The notes under the pieces were generated by a model. It was not told the DNA's origin, did not search any database, and worked only from the letters and a program-made list of their open reading frames with translations. DNA of 64,000 bases from Agaricus subrufescens (Eukaryota > Basidiomycota > Agaricomycetes > Agaricales > Agaricaceae), in the NCBI GenBank assembly GCA_029945375.1, contig CM057064.1, positions 1,860,001-1,924,000 on the forward strand. The letters are read 5' to 3'. Both the position numbers and the translations under genes were made by a program. Below are positions 1 through 10,515 of this stretch, in pieces; positions within the stretch are counted from its first letter, which is position 1; every line of letters begins with the position of its first letter.

Positions 1-1044
1 GTCTCATTGAGCGATATCTGATATTTGCTTTCTTCATCTTCAATGAGGGCAAGTATCTTTGATGCAGCAGAAGCGTCGTTAAACGAAATTCCCGGAGGCA
101 GATTGAAAGAAACATCATGTGTCGTCGTTAATTGCACCTTGAAAACGATCAGCTCAATAATCTAACCTCAAAAACATAACCCACATTGCCTTGCTCGTAA
201 TAATGTACGTGAACCAGAATTTTGCCTGTAACTTTACGTTCGTCAAAGCTGATCGCATAATGTGATCGCCAGCGACCAGACCTGTAACAGAAATGTAGAA
301 AGACGAGCGGATCAAGAGGTCAGCAACGCACCAGTAATTCGCGGGATTATACTTGTTCGCAACAACTTGGATGATGAACTCAGGCATGCCGTCTCTTTTT
401 GAAAAGATGGATGCCACTCCGTCGTAAAAATGGGCTACAAGGTATGTCTGTGTCGCATTTTGCAACGCAGATCTGGTTTCCAGACTCTTTAGGGTAACAT
501 CAGGAAAAAATCGAACGTCACACACCGTAAGGGCTCCAACTCTGCGTCGAGTTCATATGTTTGAGGATCTGACGCCTCCTAATGCACAGAATGCATCGAT
601 GCATACCAATACGACATGACGGTCACATACCAGAGCCAAATGATCAAACTTAAAGCTCATCTTGGCCCTCGGATCGACGAATCTCTCTTCACTTTCGTCA
701 TCACTACCGGGCAGTCTAGCGGCTTCGCTGATGATGCACTGAGAAACTGTTTTGATCGCTCTCTGCGTATGAGGGTGGAAAGCCAATGATGTACCTGATG
801 ATCATGTCCAGGTAATACGACGGTGATGAACTGTTCTAGGTTATATTCTCGGAGGGCGGGTTGTACTCCCACTTGCAGTTCTTCATCGCGGTTGATGATA
901 TTACGGACATCTAATTATTCGAGGATCAGCATCAATGATTAGATAGACAGAGCGCGTCAAACCATTCAAAACGTCGTTAATCTCGCCAGGTGGTGCTTGT
1001 AGAAGAAAATTAGACGATATATCAATCCGCTCTGGTGTGTCCAT
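1..1044 (-). CDS. CAP1: F-actin-capping protein subunit alpha (3' end cut by window edge)
   Basis: Alpha subunit of the CapZ heterodimer, which caps actin filament barbed ends. The start at 1044 gives a first exon beginning MDTPERIDISSNFLLQ, the usual short acidic start of the family. Later exons carry the family block FVDPRAKMSFKFDHL (about 660-710) and, after an intron, IIQVVANKYNPANYW (about 320-380), which match the conserved capping-alpha core. The last exon visible reads FNDASAASKILALIED, the start of the C-terminal helix, and runs off the left edge before the stop codon. At least four introns interrupt the part seen. The gene lies in tandem upstream of the isocitrate lyase 3' end, with 223 bp between them. 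Family assignment is firm; exact intron edges are by eye. Confidence 0.9.
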
Positions 1045-1267
1045 GGTTCTGTATACCTAAGATCGGGCGTAGCGGGATAAGTGATCACTGGTGCATCAGA
1101 GCACTCGGCGTCTGCCGAGCTTCTATTGGACACACTACCCTTGCTCCCATGGCTTGAGTTGCTACAACATGGAGCACATTCCTCTACGGTGCGTGTATGC
1201 CTTTACAGAAGATGGTTGTTTTTTAATTGGAGAAAATACAGAAATAATCTAAATTACAAATCTAGGA

Positions 1268-3143
1268 TCAGAGTTTCGCAGTGAACTGTGCCTCTGTGAC
1301 GCCAGCGCCCATAGCCGACGTTGAAGATACACCCCCAGTAACAGCCTTGATCAAGTTATCCGCGTAATCTGCTCCAGACCACTGTAAAAGCGACATTCAA
1401 CATGGAGCTTGGGAAGAACAGTAACGATAATACCTTCTGGTGTGTAAGAACGTCACAACCAATCTCGCGTTCCTTGCGCTGTACGATCTCAACGTACGCC
1501 TTCATGCCCGTCTTCGCATAGTTTTGGGCGAAGAGGTCGGAGATATAAGCGTTGGAGTGGAGGCCACCGAGCTATAATAACTTGTGAGCCCTTCGTGCAG
1601 GATTGAAGGTACAGTGTGATACTTACTGTGATGAATTGCCAGACGAAGCCTAGTTTGCCCAATTCCCACACGAAAGCTTCCATGTCTCTCTCAGTCAGGC
1701 CAGCAGCTTCCCAGTTGAACGACGGTGAAAGGTTATAACATAACCACTTGCCAGGGTGAGCTGCCCGCACTCCCGTAGCAAACTCTTGAGCCTGAGCCAG
1801 AATGGGCTTCTTCGTCTCCATCCACAAAAGATCGGAATAGGGAGCGAAGGCAATGGCACGATTCACGGCGCATTGTGTACCGCCCTGGTAACGATAGTAG
1901 CCCTCACGAGTTCGTGGACTGTCCCAATTCCAGTAGGGGACGTTTTTCAGACCAAATTCCTTCTGCGCGATCACAACTGCCTGGGGATAGGAAACATGGG
2001 CAATGCGGGCACTGAATCGGTCGATTGTAGCTCTGCTGGCACCTTGCTTTGACAGTGCATCAGCGAGGGTGGTGGAAAAGAGCTGAAGGTTAGCTGAGGC
2101 CATCCATTTGTCCTCGATGATTTGAAGCTGATCCCCGGACTTTCCAGACATCTCGGCTTCGACCATGACATTATTCAAAGGTGGAAGAGAAGGATTAGTA
2201 GACCCTAGGATAAAAGCATGGTCACGGTCATCAATGTTAGACGTGATCAACGTAGCAGCTTCAGAGTCGGTACGGCAAATGGCCAGATTTTCGACGCCCA
2301 TTATATCAAATTGGAACCGAATGGCAACGAGGCGATTGATATGCTCCTGAATGGGCACTAACACTTTGCCGGCCATATGCCCACATTTCTTGGTCCCTGG
2401 GGCCTGGTCTTCGATATGAATACCGGCCGCTCCCTTCTCGACGAACATCTTCGTCAGTTTCATAACGGCAGTCAGACCGCCATGACCGGTATCGGCATCA
2501 GCTATAAGAGGGCGAAGGTAGTCGACAGGAGGTGTTCGCGCAAGCTCGGCGTCGGTCATACGGGAGCGAGCCTCGCGTTGTTTGCGATCATGGAATAACT
2601 GAGCCTGGAACAAATGCTCGACCTTGTTCGGTACAGTGTTGGACGGGTAATCTGGAGTTTCATTAGTGCCTAGTTCCACAAGTTCAAAATAAATGACTCA
2701 CCGGCAAGGTCGGGGCCAGGCTCGTTGGTAGAGGAAGCTGTACTTGATGATTGCCAGCCGGATACGTATACGGTCTCAAGGTACTTCGCCATTTGTGTCA
2801 CCTGGACGGGGTCAAGACTACCAAATGTGAGTACATCTCCGTATGCATTACCTTAAATGATGACTCACGCTCCATAGGTATGAGAGGGAGTACCTCTCTT
2901 TGCATGTTCAGTAAGGATAGACCATAGTTTCTTTGCTTGTAAATCGGAAGGATAATTGATTTTGATCGTTCCACGTTTCGACACAACATCAGCAGCAGAA
3001 TAAGGCCGTCTTGTCAGAGAGAAGCGGGGATTCTATGGGCAGCGATCAGGATATAATCATCGAGAGTATGGATAAAGATGTGCCTTCCACCACTGTTCTA
3101 CTTGTGCGACTTCTCGTGCGAAGAGGGCTTTCTCGGAGGACAT
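1268..3143 (-). CDS. ICL1: Isocitrate lyase (glyoxylate cycle)
   Basis: Cleaves isocitrate to glyoxylate and succinate, the first dedicated step of the glyoxylate shunt, usually in peroxisomes or cytosol during growth on acetate or fatty acids. The catalytic signature KKCGH lies in [11 protein letters not shown]. Other family blocks are [10 protein letters not shown], which binds Mg and substrate, and YNLSPSFNW near the C-terminus. The start at 3143 gives [20 protein letters not shown], as in other basidiomycete enzymes, followed by [17 protein letters not shown] after intron 1. The last exon ends [11 protein letters not shown], then TGA at 1268-1270. About five introns. Intron 1 seems to need a GC donor (see findings). 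A TATA-like box lies about 35 bp upstream of the start. Complete gene, no break seen. Confidence 0.95.
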
Positions 3144-3577
3144 GTTTAGGGGTACACGAAACGAGAACTGAGAGACGTATATATAAGATCACTGACTCCG
3201 CAATCAAGTCTCTCCTTCCGCCAGCCTGCCAGATTAGAGGACATGTGATTTCTCCTAACTAGGCCGGTCGCCCGGGTATTATTCACTTGGCCCGTCGGCT
3301 CCCCTTGGCTTTCCCCTCTCCCTGCCAGGCAAATCTGGTCCGCATGCAAACTAAGACCTCATCATCTTTCATTATGTACGCACTATCCCCTAGTTTTTTT
3401 GTTTCCATTATCATTACTGCGGATATATGCGGCTTTCCGCGGGTTCTGCGGTACTTAAACAGTGCGGTTGATCAAAAGACATGATTTTGACTGGTGGAAC
3501 TTAACGATACTGCGTCACTCCGTTCATTTCGTATAGAACATGGAAGTCTAAATTCTCCGATCGAATAGAGTATCCTC
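3144..3577. promoter_or_regulatory. Isocitrate lyase upstream region
   Basis: Holds the 5' region of isocitrate lyase and the 3' flank of ALG7. On the minus strand a TATA-like run lies at 3178-3186, about 35 bp before the start codon. At 3419-3430 GCGGATATATGC matches 9 of 12 positions of the yeast carbon-source-response element (YCGGAYRRAWGG). That similarity is weak evidence on its own. No coding sequence is seen. Confidence 0.35.
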
Positions 3578-5328
3578 TCAGCGCCGATCGCCATCATACA
3601 CCATGCCCGCTAGTCCATAACGCACAACGAATGCTATTACACTACCCGCAACCTAGAAGGCAAGGAGCCGGTCAGCGACCCACAATCTCGAGTGTACTAC
3701 GACGAACCTGGGAACACATCAACACCTGGACTAGTCGTTTTTCGCTCATCGGACCGAGGCGAACAAGAAAGAAATTCAGGATGGTCAAGTTTGTCGCTTC
3801 TAAGACCACTCCACTCTTTTCATGAACAGTAAGTTCTGTCAAACCAAGCGTGGCAAGAATTCTGAGAACATATGTTGCCAAATGTGATGGTGGTTTCTCA
3901 AAGACTATTTTGGAAGGATATAGGAGATTCGCGTTCGCGTCAAATCTACATAGATGTATTTATATCTCAGCTCAACATTTCAAATCGATTGGCTCACCTG
4001 GGAACCCTATGCCGTGGACAGGGTACGACACCGAACAGTTGAGGGCATGAAAGCAAGAAATTGAATATTTGGGGAATAAAAAATAATAACAAGGTTTTGG
4101 AGAAGTGTGAATGAATCCCGACCACGGCAAAGGCCATGCCTGTGAGATAGCACAAAGTATCACCAGGGAAAGCTCGAGCAGGGTACCTATACAGTTATTC
4201 AGTTGACACATTTTTCATGACATGAGAAAACAGACCAATTGTGGTACATGAAAGCTCCGCATACTGCGACAAGTGGTAGCATGAAGTATAGGCTGAAGAG
4301 ATGTCGTTCGACCAGTTCGCGGCTTCCATATGACATTCCAGCACTCCATACGCCACCAAATTCGACCTCTGCCTTGTTCCCAAGCAAATACAACGGGATT
4401 CGGAAATCGATAGGCCACGGAAGGTATAAAAGGTCGTTGATAATGACTGATACCCCAATGATTAACGCTTGACTGACTTCGGAGCCATTGATACCCGCAA
4501 GTATGTTGAAACTATTTGTCGCAAAGGTTGACAACAATGACATGTAGACGTAGTACAGTGGGCCTGTCTCGTAGATAAGTATCTAGAAAATACGAACAGA
4601 ATTTGTCATACCAAGGTTGAGGAGCGTTCCTAATATTGGCCTCAGGGGCAACGGCACGACGACGTGAGTGTTGCCTCGCTCCGCATAATAAACCATTAAG
4701 AGGGGCACCGACGCGATAATGGGTATTGGTAACTTGTACCTCCATCGAATATCGAAAACGTCATCCAAGAAACCAAGCATTGTGGCCGTCATTAACGAGA
4801 GAAGGGACGAAAGGTAGACAGAGAGCTGAGAGATGTTAGAACCATGGCAGCTGGCAAGAAAAGGAAAAATGACGTACTTGATGATGAGGAAAATCAACGA
4901 CGTTTATGCCCTCAGGTATTCCTGTCATATTTGCACGCTTCATGATGGACGAAGAGAATGCAAATGGGATGAAGAGCATCAACAATATAATGTATACTGC
5001 AGCGCACACGAGACCCATGCTCTCCGGGCTGATATAGAGTTGAACTACCACATAAATCCAAGAAAACGACGACGTACATTGGATCGTTATATGTTTTGAG
5101 TAAATCCTTCCCTTTCAGGTCTGCAGCAATGAACGCGGGCCCGAGGCGCGGGATTAGGCGCACAGCGACCAAGAAAGCGAGTATTGACATTCCGAAGGAT
5201 GCATATAGTGCAGGTAATGGGGGTATGGGGTCAATCAGAGGTCTGGCAACGAACCAGCATGCCACAGGGACCAAACCAACAAGTAGAACTGTTGGCAGAG
5301 GCCGGGGTTTAAGTGCCGTAGAATGCAT
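3578..5328 (-). CDS. ALG7: UDP-N-acetylglucosamine--dolichyl-phosphate GlcNAc-1-phosphotransferase
   Basis: ER membrane enzyme that starts N-glycan assembly by moving GlcNAc-1-P from UDP-GlcNAc to dolichyl phosphate; it is the tunicamycin target. The start at 5328 is followed by a hydrophobic segment, [17 protein letters not shown]. Conserved loops are [32 protein letters not shown] (the aspartate-rich catalytic loop, like FADDVLNLRWRHK in the human enzyme), [16 protein letters not shown], and [17 protein letters not shown]. Many transmembrane segments lie between them. The final exons read [17 protein letters not shown] and then [16 protein letters not shown], ending at TGA 3578-3580. Several introns. 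The gene is head-to-head with the SET-TAD3 gene, with 132 bp between starts. It appears complete. Confidence 0.93.
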
Positions 5329-5460
5329 GTCCCGCTGTAAAAAGCCTATATGTCGGACAAGGGCATAAAGAGGAAAGTAGATGTGATTGTACGTGTCTGG
5401 TACGTGTTCTGATCGCCACCTGGCTCCCGGATCAAAATTGGCGTGATCTTATCTCTTTCC
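5329..5460. promoter_or_regulatory. Shared promoter, ALG7 / SET-TAD3
   Basis: Only 132 bp separate the two divergent start codons, so both genes must start transcription inside it or inside each other's 5' ends. No clear TATA box on either side. Confidence 0.5.
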
Positions 5461-7395
5461 ATGTCCCTTCTTTCTCCTGGTCCTCAACATCTCAACACTA
5501 CAGAATGCGTAATACAATCAACCAGTTTGAAGGGAAGAGGCGTCTATGGTAGGCACCCGCGTTCATCAAGTCTTTCTAATCCTTATGTCACAAATAAGCA
5601 TCGAAGCCAATCCCATGTAACACACTCGTCGAAATTAGCCCAGTCCTTCTATTCACCAAACCGGAATACGAGGAACATGGTATGGTATTCACACTTTCTT
5701 CATTTTCGATTCAGCGGCCACAATGAGAGCTCTCTGTTTCCAGGAAAATTCACTATCCTAGATCACTACACTTATGTATGGCCCGATGGCCGGATGGCTC
5801 TTGCCTTGGGACTCGGTATCTGCCAGTCTCATTCTGAGAAAATTTCCCGTTTTGACCTCTCAATAGGCTCGATTTTCAATCACTGCGATTCTCCGAATGT
5901 CACTTTCACACTGGATACTACGACTGATTCCATTCGTTATACCACAATTCGAGGAATAGAGGCAGAAGAAGAGCTTTGTATCTTCTACGGCCACAAGCTC
6001 TGGTTCGATCCTGCAGAGTGTGACACGAGAGAGCATCCTTTACAAGATTCTCAGGACGACTCTGATGAGTGGGGTGGTCTCAACTCAATCGACTGCGATC
6101 GCACGGCACAGGGAACACCAGCCAACCCATTCACAGGCGGTGATACGGAAGAAATATTATCCGAAGAGGATCTGCCCTTCGTTAGGTATCAAGTACCCCC
6201 AGAAGAAGAAGAACCGGAAACGGTCCGAACCAGTGGGTATTTACTTCCGCTCTCTAATGTCACTGGCACACTCAAGCGATATAGCGCAGGTATGGGTAGT
6301 CGATGTTCCCGATCCTAGATTCATCACCACGCTTCTCAAGTATGCCTGAGAACTCGTTATTTCGCGAGATTACTGAGTAGAGTTCATAGATGGCTAAAGC
6401 AAAATAATCTCGATACGCTTGATGTCGCTCATCTCAAACGTATACGAAAAATCCAGGATGCCACGACCTTCCTCATCTCACATCATTCTGTGTTTCCTCT
6501 GGGACCTCCTGAACTGCCCGAACATTTCAACCTTCCTCTTCCTTATCTCCTCGATGTTCCGGCGTCATCTGCACTCACGCCTATTCAACTGAGGCTCAAG
6601 TCAGATCTATGGCCTACAATGTTCACTCCACGTAGGAGAGACGTAGCAGAGAAGTGGAGTCGAGGAAAAGTGGCGTGGGCTTGGCAGGCAATCGAAAAAA
6701 CAATACAAACTGCGATTAACGCAGGCTCAAAGGGAGAGGTGCGTTTTTTCTAGACTTGTCAAATACTGGTCCATTAATATCTTGATGTGATATACTTATC
6801 CACTTTCTCCCATTCTATTGCTCCCTCGCGCTCCTAAATTTCCCGACCAAAGCTTCCAATTGCTGCGCATGTTCCACTTTCCTACGAAGAGACGTCATCG
6901 ATGAGAAACTCTAGTGCACCAGACAAGAAAGATATCCCAAAAGAGTTTGTGGCTCATGACACTCGCAATTCAGATAAACACCCCCTTCGTCATGCCGTAA
7001 TGAATGTCATCCGAAGAGTGGCTGATTTCTCCACGTCGGATTCGGTTGATTCGAATAACCATCCAACCGCTCCGAATTCACAAGGGCGGAGCAACGGTAT
7101 TGATCCGGCTCCCTCACAGGCTGGGTCAAACTATCTCTTGACATCATTAACTTTATTCACGACTCACGAACCATGCGTCATGTGCAGCATGGCTCTCCTT
7201 CATTCTCGTGTCAAGGAAGTAATCTATCTTTATCCAATGCCCAAGACCGGTGCATGCGGGAGTGCAACATGTCTTCCAACATTGAAGGGAGTTAATCACA
7301 AGTATTCGATTTTCAGGTGGAAATGGGACAGTGATAATACTGGATTAACGATAAACCCCGACAGTCTCCCTGATTTTACAACACTAGACGCGTGA
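5461..7395 (+). CDS. TAD3: SET-domain / tRNA adenosine deaminase subunit TAD3 fusion protein
   Basis: Two domains in one reading frame. The first part is a SET domain: LKGRGVY near the start, [16 protein letters not shown], then [16 protein letters not shown] (the NH..SPN cofactor and active-site motif) and [13 protein letters not shown]. An acidic linker follows, then TAD3, the structural partner of TAD2 in the enzyme that makes inosine-34 in t[50 protein letters not shown] and [17 protein letters not shown] (the zinc PCxxC). The catalytic glutamate is valine (HAV), as in known Tad3 proteins. The start at 5461 is the first ATG before the SET motifs; splicing in phase joins all exons, with a phase-0 intron linking PET to VWVV. 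The substrate of the SET part is unknown. It could be a separate function carried by fusion. Confidence 0.88.
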
Positions 7396-7489
7396 TAACG
7401 ACAATAACTTCGCATATGGACGAGTACTAGGCATAGAATTTAAACCTACAAAAAGGGCTGGGAGCATATAATCAAACGGTTGAAAATTT

Positions 7490-9671
7490 CTACAAAAGGG
7501 GGGAGTGATGGACCGCAGGTTTCCATTGCTTAGATTTGATCACATCGTAGAGGACTTCGTCAGACAAATTATGGAAAAGAGGGTTGTTATCGACGCCCTA
7601 ACACAGATAACTTTTATGAGAATGAAAATACCAGTATCAAATAAACACTTACGTCTTTCTGGGCGGCACGTACAACAGCGAGTGCAATCTCAACGGAGAT
7701 GTCGCGGATGCGGCTGAGGCGAGGGTACACGAGTTGTGCCTCCTTTTCTTCTTTCGTTAGTGAATCAGAAAGGGCTATGGATGCCCGCTCGACCATGGAG
7801 TCCGTAACGTGCTTAGCCTTGGCTAAGATGGTTCCCAACCCAAGCCCCGGGAAAATATACATATTGTTGCCCTGGCCAGGTTCATATTTTTTGCCCTTGA
7901 ACTCAATGGGTTTGTAGGGACTTCCAGAAGCGAAGATAACGGAGCCATTTGTCCTAAGCCGCGGTGTGAGAATAGGCTATACCGGCAATGAAGAAGACAC
8001 CTACCATTCAACAGCATCCGTAAAATCAACTTCACATAGAGCAACAGGATTAGAAAGGGGGAAGATGATGGGCCGATTGTTGAGTTCTGCCATCAGCCTT
8101 ACGACATCTTCCGTGAATGCATTCTACCTGGTGATTAACTTTTTGCATATTCATGTGATTATGAAGTTACACGTACCCGAATAGTGCTGAGGCCAAGTAG
8201 AGCGGTTGGTCTGACATACCGGATGATGTCGAGCAAATTTGTCAGAGGAGGTCCAAAGTAGTCTGTACGGGCGAAAACTGTTCACATCGTTCAGTATTTT
8301 ATCTTATACGACTTGTCACAGAAAACAAACAGGTTTTATGTGCTTGCAGGCCCTTCCTGTCGGCGGTGATAAGGCCTTTGGAATCAACGGTCTGACACAA
8401 ACTGTCAATTACTCGGTAAATCGGCGAAGTGAAAATACGAACGTAAATCCGGTTCTTGGCTTCCTCTTCGCTTAATCCAAGCACGGTGAAGAATGACAAA
8501 AGCTGCTTGGCAACCCCAATGCCAGCAGAACCAGCACCAAAGAACAGGATACGCTGATCCTCTAGAGGTGTGCCGGCCGCTTGCGAAGACAATTTTGCGG
8601 CATTTATGAACCCAGATAAAACAACAGCGCCTAGCAAAGTGAGATAGCTATTAGTGAAATTGGCTTCAACGGCGAAACCCCGAACCCATACCAGTGCCTT
8701 GTATCTGTATAAATGAATAAGTCAAAAAGAAGGGATGGGGTGGATAAAGACCCACATCATCATTGAATACGCAGTGCTTGAATCTAAACATGTCCAGATA
8801 CCTGAACGCATTGTCGGTTGAAAAATCCTCAAATTGGACGAGGAGATGCGGGAAAATCTCCTTCATCGAGTCGATAAATTCTTGCATAAAGGCATCCATC
8901 TATACGTCCTTTAAATATCGACAATTCATCACAAACAATGGTTTTTTTACCTCCTGGGTGTCAGGGCGCTTACGCCGCAGTCCCAAATAAAGAGGATCAT
9001 CGATGAATTTCTGGGTGTTGGTACCAAGGTCGAGACAAATAGGAACAGTAGTGGATGGTCTAACGCCAGCACCAGAAATATATAAATCTCTAAGATATCG
9101 AATAAGTTAAGGACGTGCTATAGCAAGAAATGAACTTACAGCTTGCCAATGGAGATGGGTAGGCCGTTTGCACCAAGGTCGCCCAATCCAAGGATTCGGG
9201 AACCTGGATTTCGAGCGTCAGTCAGCTACATTTGGTACGGTCAGTCAAAGCGACACTAGCCATCAGTGACAACGGCGATCCTGGCAAGGTCCCCAGCAGG
9301 CCATGTTCGAAGAACATCCCTAATCTGGCCCTTTTGCTCGATAGATATATAGAGGCCTTCAGAGTGCCTCCAAATGTGTGAGTAGTTGGAACACGCATCG
9401 CCAACCTGTAGCAGGTATGAGCCAGCTATTTTCCTCTAAAAATAATAAAACAAACTGTTGGAGTATAAAGAATGGGAATTAACTCCAGCATGTTGGCGAG
9501 GACGAGGTCATAGAAAAGAGTTGAGTCTCGTTCCTTGAGTCCATTAAGGTATATATATTTCTCAAGGCCAGTTGCCTTGCCCCGGAGCTGAGCAAGGCAA
9601 CGCTGACGATGGTCAGTTTGGCACAAGTAAGGAGGAATTTGAGGAGAGAGGACTGGAGTGTCGGGAGCCAT
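7490..9671 (-). CDS. Malic enzyme, NAD(P)-dependent
   Basis: Oxidative decarboxylation of malate to pyruvate with reduction of NAD(P). Family blocks in order: LEKYIYLNGLKERDSTLFYDL, ELIPILYTPTV, VVTDGSRILGLGDLGANG (the malic signature), VQFEDFSTDNAFR, CVFNDD with the following IQGTG (metal site), FFGAGSAGIGVAKQLL (dinucleotide fold), and IIFPLSNPV. The C-terminus ends KQWKPAVHHSPLL at TAG 7490-7492. The first in-frame ATG at 9671 gives a short N-terminus (MAPDTPVLSPQIPPYL) that lacks the usual NKGTAF.. / GLLPP segment, and I could not find that segment upstream. NAD versus NADP preference and location (cytosol or mitochondria) cannot be settled by eye. About seven introns. It converges with SET-TAD3, with 94 bp between stops. 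Confidence 0.92.
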
Positions 9672-9930
9672 AATATTCACAAGAATACAAACCAGTCAGC
9701 ATTTATACAACTCTGAATTGCAAAATACTCGTCGACTGACACCGGTCCCATGTGAATTTAAGTATCAGTCGAGTAGTGAATCAGGTTTAGTCGTGGGCCT
9801 ATTCTCCCAATTTTCTACATGATCGGAACGAATCGGGACCCCGGCGGACATCCCGCAGTGTTCGCTCTGAAGAACTGCATTAGGTGCCAAGCAACACACA
9901 CAAAAGTAAATCTGAGATAGTAAATGTCCA

Positions 9931-10515
9931 TCACCACAACTCGCGTCTTTTCCTGCGAATAGCCTGCACCATTGAGTGTCGTTCCGACCATTTTGACCGT
10001 GCTTCTTGGTGCTCCACCTCAGTCCATCTCCGTATCTCTTTGCGCTTCCTTATTTTAACCGGTGCAATCATCGACACGAATGCACGCGTCACGTTGAACA
10101 TCCTAGCCAACTCTCCTCGCGAGTATATTTCTGGGTTAGTTGCCCGCAATTCGCGGATTTTCGCAACGACCTCGTCACTTGCACGTGGTGGAGCGGGTTT
10201 GTGTAAAGCTGGTCGAGCTAATGGTGGTAGGGGCCCTTGGGAAGAACTTGGTTCAGCTCTGAGGAGTGGTGAAGCGGGGGAGGTGGTGTATGAGTGGGCT
10301 GAGGCCGCCGAAGGAGGTGGTCGATAAATGAATGTCAAGTTTTCGTCCTCTAGCGCTGTGACAGCCGCCTTTGGGTTGTTCGACAATGGATCCCGCGCAT
10401 GATATGCTGGTCGTTCCGCGGTCCCTGGTTTGGGGCGAGGAAATTTGGTCGAGTGTTTTGTCGCGTAGCCGCGAGAAAGCAGTCGCGAGGAAGAGAGCGC
10501 GCGAGCGATGTTCAT
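9931..10515 (-). CDS. MRPL20: Mitochondrial large-subunit ribosomal protein mL58 (fungal L20)
   Basis: Component of the fungal mitochondrial 54S ribosomal subunit. Single exon of 194 codons. The N-terminus MNIARALSSSRLLSRGYATK is basic and free of acidic residues, a typical mitochondrial presequence. The conserved part is C-terminal: LRATNPEIYSRGELARMFNV, followed by VTRAFVSMIAP and a basic tail rich in Arg and Lys, as in PF12824 (MRP-L20). A Pro/Ser-rich stretch separates the presequence from this part. The start is supported by presequence character. It lies 260 bp upstream of the malic enzyme start on the same strand. Confidence 0.85.
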   Translation of the reverse strand: MNIARALSSSRLLSRGYATKHSTKFPRPKPGTAERPAYHARDPLSNNPKAAVTALEDENLTFIYRPPPSAASAHSYTTSPASPLLRAEPSSSQGPLPPLARPALHKPAPPRASDEVVAKIRELRATNPEIYSRGELARMFNVTRAFVSMIAPVKIRKRKEIRRWTEVEHQEARSKWSERHSMVQAIRRKRRELW

